64,000 nt of DNA from Streptomyces zagrosensis (GTDB lineage Bacteria > Actinomycetota > Actinomycetes > Streptomycetales > Streptomycetaceae), in the NCBI RefSeq assembly GCF_014203645.1, contig NZ_JACHJL010000026.1:35274-99273 (forward strand), given 5' to 3'. Under the pieces are notes generated by a model. It saw nothing but the letters and a program-made list of their open reading frames with translations, ran no database searches and was not told the origin of the DNA. This document shows positions 58,865 to 64,000 of this stretch, in pieces. How positions within the stretch are numbered: the first letter of the stretch is position 1; each line of letters opens with the position of its first letter. Made by a program: the position numbers and the translations under genes.

Positions 58865-61800
58865 GTGTCACGGCAGATGCTCACGGTATGCGCGGATCAA
58901 CCAGACAGTTTCCCGACGATCGGCGATGCCCTGGCCAAGGCCCGCACGGGAGCGGTGATCCGGGTCAGGCCCGGCCGGTACCCGGAGAACATCACGGTGC
59001 GAAACCGGGTCACCATCGTCGCCGATGGTGAGCGGGGCAGCGTCGAGATCTGCCCGCGCCGCGGCACCGCGCTCGTCCTGGTCGCGGACGCGGTGATGCT
59101 CACCGATCTGACGCTGCGCGGCGGCACCGAGGACCTGCCCGTGGTGGACGCGCCCCGCGGGCAGGTCGCCATGGACGGCTGCACGGTCATAGGCTCCGGC
59201 TGGACCGCGGTACTCGCCCGCGAGAGCGGCGCCGTCGCCATGCGGGATTGCCGGGTGAGCAACCCCAGCGGCGCGGGCATTGTGGACACCGCACCCACCG
59301 GCAGTGTCATAGCTGACTGTGTCGTGGAAAACCTCGGCACCTCGGGTGTCGTGCTCAGCGAACAGGCCCGTACGACCCTGCGCGGCTGCCGGGTGCGCGA
59401 CGCCCGCGGCAACGGCATCCTGGCAAGCGGCGAGGCGCGCGGGCTGATCGAGGACTGTGACGTCTCCGGTGCGGAAAAGCCCGCCATCGCCCTGGAGGGG
59501 AGCAGCAGCACCCGCGTGCTGCGTACCACCGTCCATGACACGGCGGTCGGCGTCTATGTGACCAGCGCTTCGCGCCCCACCCTCGAAGAGGTTACGGTCA
59601 CCGACACGACGGGACCCGGTTTCGCACTCGCCTCCGGCGCCGATCCGGAGCTCCTGCACTGCCGCACCAGCCGCACCGAGGGCAACGGCCTAGCCGTCAC
59701 CGAGCGCTCCCGCGGGACCTTCCGCGAGTGCGAGTTCGACACGGCCGCTGCCCCAGCAATTCGGGTCCTGGGCTCCAGCACGCCGACGCTCACCGACACC
59801 AGGGTCCGAGACTGCGCCGACCCGGCCGGGGCCGTGCTCATCGAGGGCGATTCGGTGGCCGAGTTCGACCGCCTGGAGGTGACGGACGCGGCCGGTACGG
59901 GCCTGCTCGTGCGCTCCGGCGCGCATCCGCTGATACGCCACGCGCGGATCGTCTCCCCCGGTGGCCATGGCGTGGAGGTCATCGACGACGGCCGCGGGCA
60001 GTTCCAGAACTGTGCGATCGAGGGTGCGGGCGGCGCGGGCGTACGGATCGCCTTGGGCGGCCATCCCGAGGTGCGGGACACGACCGTGAGCGGCGCCGCC
60101 GAAGCGGGCATCCACGCCGCCCGCGACGGCATGGGCACGCTGCGGGACTGCCGGGTGCACGCGGCCTCCGCGTCGGGCATCGTCGTGGACGGCGGTGGCG
60201 AACTGACCGTGCTCCGTACCCAGATAGCGGAGGCCGGCGCACACGGTGTGCTCCTCGCTGAGGGCGCCCGGGCGACGCTCACCTCCTGCCAGGTCACCGG
60301 CAGCCTGGGAGACGGCATCCGGGTCGACAGTGCGGAGCCCGTCTCCGCAACCGACTGCGCCGTACGCGACAACCGCGGCGCGGGGTTGCGCCAGACCCGA
60401 GTCAGCGAACGGCTCACGGTGGAGGGCCTGATCAGCGCGGGCAACGCGGTCCCCGACGCCTGGGGCGAGACCCTGGCCGACAACCTGTCGAAGGGACCGG
60501 GCGCCAGGCCCGGCACCTCGGCCGCCCGCAAGGCCCCCCAGGGCCCGCTGGAAGAGTTGGAGGCCCTCGTCGGCCTCGCCGACGTCAAGCACCAGGTGCT
60601 CACGCTGGTCAACCTCAACCAACTCGCCCAGCGCCGGGCCCGGCTCGGCATGCCCGCGCCACCGATGAGCCGCCATCTGATCTTCTCCGGGCCGCCCGGC
60701 ACCGGCAAGACCACCGTCGCCCGGCTCTACGGCGGCATCCTGGCCGAACTCGGCGTGCTGCGCTCCGGGCACCTGGTGGAGGTCTCCCGAGCCGACCTGG
60801 TGGCGCAGATCATCGGCGGCACGGCCATCAAGACCACCGAGGCGTTCAACGAAGCCTTGGGTGGTGTGCTGTTCATCGACGAGGCGTACACCCTGCTCTC
60901 CGACGGCAAGGGCTCCGGCGCCGACTTCGGCAAGGAAGCCGTCGATACGCTGCTGAAGCTGATGGAGGACCACCGCGAGGACGTCGTCGTCATCGCCGCC
61001 GGCTACACCGACGAGATGGGGTCCTTTCTCGCCTCCAACCCGGGCCTCGCGTCCCGGTTCACCCGCACCATCGAGTTCGCCAACTACTCGGTGGACGAAC
61101 TGGTCACCATCACCGAGTCGATGTGTGAGGCGCACCGGTACGCACTGGACCCACGCACCCTGGACGCGCTGGCCGTGCACTACGCGCAGATGACACGGGA
61201 CGCCACCTTCGGCAACGGCCGGGCCGCCCGACGGGTCTTCGAGGAGATGGTGGACCGCCAGGCACACCGACTGAGCTCCATGGCCGATCCCGCCGAAAGC
61301 GATCTGTCACTGCTGCTACCCGAGGACGTTGCGGAGGACGTGGGGAGCGCGCAAGACGGCGCGCACCGCTCCGATGAACTGCTGTCCCAGCTCGACGCGA
61401 TGATCGGCCTCGGCGCCGTCAAACGTGAGGTGACCGACCTCGTCTCGCTGCTCGCCGCAGCCCGGCAGCGCGCAGCCGCCGGTCTGCCCGCGCCGAAGAT
61501 CAGCCACCATCTGATCTTCTCGGGCCCACCCGGCACCGGCAAGACCACGGTGGCCCGACTCTATGCGGGCCTGCTGCACTCCCTAGGCGTGCTCGCCAAG
61601 GGCCAACTCGTGGAGGTGGCACGGGCCGACCTGGTGGGCCGCTACGTGGGGCATACCGCGCAGCTCACCAAGGAGGTATTCGAAAGCGCCCTGGGCGGTG
61701 TGCTGTTCATCGACGAGGCGTACACCCTCACTCCCGAGGGGGCGACGTCCGACTTCGGCAAGGAGGCCGTCGAAACGCTGCTGAAGCTGATGGAGGACCA

Positions 61801-62167
61801 CCGCGACGACGTAGTCGTCATCGCCGCCGGCTACACCGAGGAGATGGGGCGCTTCCTCGCCTCCAACCCGGGCCTCGCCTCAAGATTCTCGCGCACGGTG
61901 GAGTTCGAGCACTACACGACGGACGAGTTGGTCAGCATCCTGACGCGGCATGCGTCGGACTCCGGCTACGACTGCGCACCGGAGACGCTCCAGACGCTAC
62001 GCGCCCACGTCCAGGCCCTGCCACGCGACCGCTCCTTCGGCAACGCCCGCACGGCCCGCGGCCTCCTCGACACCATGATGACCCGCCAGGCCCGCCGCCT
62101 TGGCACCATGACCGCCCCCGACGTAACCGACCTGCGCCTCCTCCTTCCGGAGGACCTGTCGGCGTAG
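58865..62167 (+). CDS. beta-helix plus double AAA+ ATPase (EccA/CbbX-like) protein
   Basis: The product is 1100 aa. Residues about 5-530 form a right-handed parallel beta-helix of the pectate-lyase/Hop type: about 20-23-residue turns with repeated DCRV, GNGI, GAGI and GVRIA, including PTIGDALAKARTGAVIRVRPG at the start. Two tandem EccA/CbbX-type AAA+ modules follow. Walker A GPPGTGKT occurs at 609-616 and 887-894, each with GGVLFIDEAYTL Walker B and an NPGLASRF arginine-finger region. EccA proteins are cytosolic chaperone ATPases of ESX systems, but canonical EccA has a TPR N-terminus and one AAA domain; here these are a beta-helix and two. GTG 58865 follows GAGGAGGTG. Divergent from mycP. 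It likely handles or unfolds substrates; this role is inferred. Confidence 0.88.
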   Translation: MSRQMLTVCADQPDSFPTIGDALAKARTGAVIRVRPGRYPENITVRNRVTIVADGERGSVEICPRRGTALVLVADAVMLTDLTLRGGTEDLPVVDAPRGQVAMDGCTVIGSGWTAVLARESGAVAMRDCRVSNPSGAGIVDTAPTGSVIADCVVENLGTSGVVLSEQARTTLRGCRVRDARGNGILASGEARGLIEDCDVSGAEKPAIALEGSSSTRVLRTTVHDTAVGVYVTSASRPTLEEVTVTDTTGPGFALASGADPELLHCRTSRTEGNGLAVTERSRGTFRECEFDTAAAPAIRVLGSSTPTLTDTRVRDCADPAGAVLIEGDSVAEFDRLEVTDAAGTGLLVRSGAHPLIRHARIVSPGGHGVEVIDDGRGQFQNCAIEGAGGAGVRIALGGHPEVRDTTVSGAAEAGIHAARDGMGTLRDCRVHAASASGIVVDGGGELTVLRTQIAEAGAHGVLLAEGARATLTSCQVTGSLGDGIRVDSAEPVSATDCAVRDNRGAGLRQTRVSERLTVEGLISAGNAVPDAWGETLADNLSKGPGARPGTSAARKAPQGPLEELEALVGLADVKHQVLTLVNLNQLAQRRARLGMPAPPMSRHLIFSGPPGTGKTTVARLYGGILAELGVLRSGHLVEVSRADLVAQIIGGTAIKTTEAFNEALGGVLFIDEAYTLLSDGKGSGADFGKEAVDTLLKLMEDHREDVVVIAAGYTDEMGSFLASNPGLASRFTRTIEFANYSVDELVTITESMCEAHRYALDPRTLDALAVHYAQMTRDATFGNGRAARRVFEEMVDRQAHRLSSMADPAESDLSLLLPEDVAEDVGSAQDGAHRSDELLSQLDAMIGLGAVKREVTDLVSLLAAARQRAAAGLPAPKISHHLIFSGPPGTGKTTVARLYAGLLHSLGVLAKGQLVEVARADLVGRYVGHTAQLTKEVFESALGGVLFIDEAYTLTPEGATSDFGKEAVETLLKLMEDHRDDVVVIAAGYTEEMGRFLASNPGLASRFSRTVEFEHYTTDELVSILTRHASDSGYDCAPETLQTLRAHVQALPRDRSFGNARTARGLLDTMMTRQARRLGTMTAPDVTDLRLLLPEDLSA

Positions 62168-62281
62168 CACGGGGGCATTGAGGGCGCGGGGGCGCGCGGG
62201 GGTTGGCCCGGGGTGAGCGGGGCCCGGCCCCCCGTACCGTCGTTGCCCTGCCCACGCCAAGGGCCTCGTTCGGCTAGCCGA

Positions 62282-62965
62282 TCATCCGAGGGTGATCGGC
62301 AGCCTGCCGGCCAACTCGCCCAGTTCGGCCGTCTCCGCTGCGCTCGGGGCGCGCCGTCCGGTGCCTAGCAGCAGCGCGTCCGTGTCGGAGAACGACGAGG
62401 GGAAGGAGAACCCGGCGATCTTCGCCAGCGACTCACGGGTCCTGGCGAGCCCTTCCGCCGGCGGTTGGGCCGCGTCGGTGAGGTGCGCGATCAGGTCGAG
62501 GTGGTGCAGCGTCCACTCCAGGACGTACACCGAGAGGTATTCGCCTACGGTCAGGACCTCATCGCGGGTGCTCACGCGCTGGGCAGGGTGAGCGAGTTGG
62601 GCGGCTCGGCCGGCGGCAGAGCCGACGTCGTCGAGGTGGAACTTGAGCAGCCAGGCTTCCTCGTACGCGGCGGCTAGTCGGACGGTCAGCGCGTCGAGCG
62701 GATCGTCGCCGGTCGGCGGCGTATGGGCGACTTCCCAGTAGGTCACCGCGTCGCGGGTCGGTTCCGTTTCGGCGGGGGTCGCGAGGGTGATCAGGACGTC
62801 CTGAGCGTCGATGATCAGATGGCACACCAGGTCCCGCACGAGCCAGCCGGCGCAGCCGGACGGTTGCGCCAAGTCTTCGTCCGAGAGATCGGCGACCGCC
62901 GCGCGTAATGCCGCCCAAGAGCGTGAGAAGAGATCCACATCGGCAACGTAATGCGGTGCCGTCAT
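62282..62965 (-). CDS. maleylpyruvate isomerase/DinB-like (mycothiol-dependent) protein
   Basis: The product is 227 aa. Residues about 5-150 match the MDMPI N-terminal/DinB four-helix fold: SWAALRAAVADLSDEDLAQPSGCAGWLVRDLVCHLIIDAQD, then EYLSVYVLEWTLHHLDLIAHL. His in VCHLIIDAQ and in LEWTLHHLDL are plausible metal ligands, as in DinB-superfamily enzymes (three His). The final ~70 residues resemble the C-terminal segment of these proteins (SLAKIAGFSFPSSFSDTDAL, LLGTGRR). Actinobacterial members use mycothiol, but substrate is not predictable. Start at ATG 62965 marks the conserved region; ATG 62980 is possible, and the longer frame from 63082 is unlikely. Monocistronic. Confidence 0.8.
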   Translation of the reverse strand: MTAPHYVADVDLFSRSWAALRAAVADLSDEDLAQPSGCAGWLVRDLVCHLIIDAQDVLITLATPAETEPTRDAVTYWEVAHTPPTGDDPLDALTVRLAAAYEEAWLLKFHLDDVGSAAGRAAQLAHPAQRVSTRDEVLTVGEYLSVYVLEWTLHHLDLIAHLTDAAQPPAEGLARTRESLAKIAGFSFPSSFSDTDALLLGTGRRAPSAAETAELGELAGRLPITLG

Positions 62966-63320
62966 GGCTGACAACCGCATTGTGGCGACCGGCCCACCCC
63001 TGAGCTGGACTGGTTTAGCGGGGCTTAGCGATGTCAACTGGCTGTCGGCGCCATGGTTGCTGCTGGTCAACGCGCGACCCATGGGGACCCGGCGGGGTCC
63101 CCACTGAGGCGGGCCGAACGCGGCGCGCCCCCTGGTGGGCGCGCCGCGGCGGTAGGTCAGCTCTTGACGTCAACTCCGGTCCATGTGTGGGGGTCAGCGC
63201 ATACGCGGCGCCTATGTGGCACCTCAAACGGGCCGGTGCGGCTGGAATATTCGACACCTATGCCGACAGCTTCACGGCAGTCTGGAACTCTGCCGATCCC
63301 GTTCGCCAGGAGGATTGAAC
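62966..63320. other. divergent region with copy 1 of a 52-bp repeat
   Basis: This 355-bp region lies between the DinB-like gene and the Nudix gene. It contains repeat copy 1 at 63065-63116, a hairpin element described separately, and presumably both promoters. TTGACG at about 63162 is a possible -35 box. No gene is seen. Confidence 0.45.
63065..63116. repeat. 52-bp direct repeat with internal hairpin, copy 1
   Basis: Copy 1 matches copy 2 (63797-63848) at 49 of 52 positions. Its core is a hairpin with 8-bp arms TGGGGACC / GGTCCCCA. Confidence 0.85.
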
Positions 63321-63791
63321 GTGGCACGCTCCGAGTTTTACGACGATCCGGACGCACCCGAGCCGAACAGCATGGTCGTGGCAGCGTCCGCCGTGGTGAC
63401 CGACGAGGAGGGACGCATCCTGCTCCAGCGCCGCCGGGACAACAACCTCTGGGCACTGCCGGGCGGAGGCATGGACATGAGCGACTCCCTGCCGGGGTGC
63501 GCGGTGCGCGAAGTCAAGGAAGAGACGGGCCTTGACGTGGAGATCACGGGACTGGTGGGCACGTACACCGATCCGCGTCACGTCATCGCGTATACGGATG
63601 GCGAAGTGCGTAGGCAATTCAATGTGTGCTTCACCGCACGCATCACGGGCGGTGCGCTGACCATCTCCGACGAGTCCACGGAGCTGCGGTTCGTAGCGCC
63701 GACAGAACTGGCCCAACTGCCCATGCACCACACACAACAACTCCGCATCCGGCATCACTTGGAGCGTCGAGACTCCCCATACCTGGGTTGA
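63321..63791 (+). CDS. Nudix hydrolase
   Basis: This 156-aa protein has a Nudix box at about residues 47-69: GGGMDMSDSLPGCAV followed by REVKEETGL. The consensus is Gx5Ex7REUxEExGU; the first Glu is Asp here, and the four key residues of REVKEE are intact. Flanking strands (VVAASAVVTDEEGRILLQRR; LWALPGGG) are typical. It should hydrolyse a nucleoside diphosphate linked to another moiety; WALPGGG-type proteins are often called ADP-ribose pyrophosphatase- or MutT-like, and the substrate is unassigned. GTG 63321 follows AGGAGG by 7 nt. Copy 2 of the 52-bp hairpin repeat begins 6 nt after the stop. Confidence 0.9.
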   Translation: MARSEFYDDPDAPEPNSMVVAASAVVTDEEGRILLQRRRDNNLWALPGGGMDMSDSLPGCAVREVKEETGLDVEITGLVGTYTDPRHVIAYTDGEVRRQFNVCFTARITGGALTISDESTELRFVAPTELAQLPMHHTQQLRIRHHLERRDSPYLG

Positions 63792-63796
63792 CAACG

Positions 63797-63848
63797 GGTC
63801 AACGCGCGACCAGTGGGGACCCTGCGGGGTCCCCACTGAGGCGGGCCG
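63797..63848. repeat. 52-bp direct repeat with internal hairpin, copy 2
   Basis: Near-identical to copy 1. Its hairpin has 10-bp perfect arms AGTGGGGACC / GGTCCCCACT with a 6-nt loop, and being just after the Nudix stop could act as a terminator. Confidence 0.85.
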
Positions 63849-63854
63849 GCCGCG

Positions 63855-64000
<146 letters not shown>

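Overview
The window comes from a high-GC actinomycete, most likely Streptomyces or a close relative. The evidence is strong GC bias with G/C-ending codons, GTG starts, GGAGG-type ribosome sites, Tat signals, a DmdR/IdeR-type iron box, and a single-chain EccC type VII secretion locus. No tRNA, rRNA, CRISPR array, transposase or integrase was found. The last ~150 bases are near-pure G then C runs and look like an assembly or sequencing artefact.

Layout. 1-10 kb holds housekeeping and accessory genes: a 5'-truncated tandem CAP-domain protein, an Rv1733c-like membrane protein, an S4 RNA-binding protein, a phosphoribosyltransferase, a molybdopterin oxidoreductase that lacks its [4Fe-4S] cysteines with a coupled small partner, a cupin/zinc-ribbon protein, a secreted subtilase and a small exported protein. 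10.2-18.3 kb is a tightly coupled pair of very large proteins (1440 and 1262 aa) that I cannot assign. 18.5-24.3 kb holds a secreted TIM-barrel-like protein, a siderophore-binding lipoprotein under an iron box, a GntR-like regulator, an erythromycin-esterase-like enzyme behind a SoxR-like palindrome, and a Tat-exported serine-hydrolase-fold protein with degraded motifs.

24.7-31.0 kb contains two single-pass ricin-B-lectin proteins downstream of a 1039-aa protein with an ADP-ribosyltransferase-like C-terminus. 31.2-62.2 kb is a type VII secretion (ESX-like) locus. On the minus strand, reading downstream, come eccD, eccB, a WXG100-size helical protein, a WXG100 protein, a small acidic protein, an AAWKG-type protein with a ~350-residue charged coiled coil, a YbaB-like protein, a WXG-motif protein, and a 4283-aa giant protein with a metzincin-like domain and an OTU-like cysteine protease. 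eccC is divergent on the plus strand. A mycosin gene converges on eccC, and a beta-helix/double-AAA EccA-like gene diverges from the mycosin gene. EccE is not seen. 62.2-63.8 kb holds a maleylpyruvate isomerase/DinB-like protein and a Nudix hydrolase beside two copies of a 52-bp repeat.

The working model is an ESX-like machine (EccB, EccC, EccD, mycosin, EccA-like chaperone) that exports the WXG100 pair and probably the AAWKG and giant multi-domain proteins encoded in the same transcription unit. The ART-like and lectin genes just downstream may be further surface or secreted components. The two strongest candidates for undescribed biology are this effector module (giant protease protein plus the ART/lectin trio) and the unassigned 8-kb protein pair.
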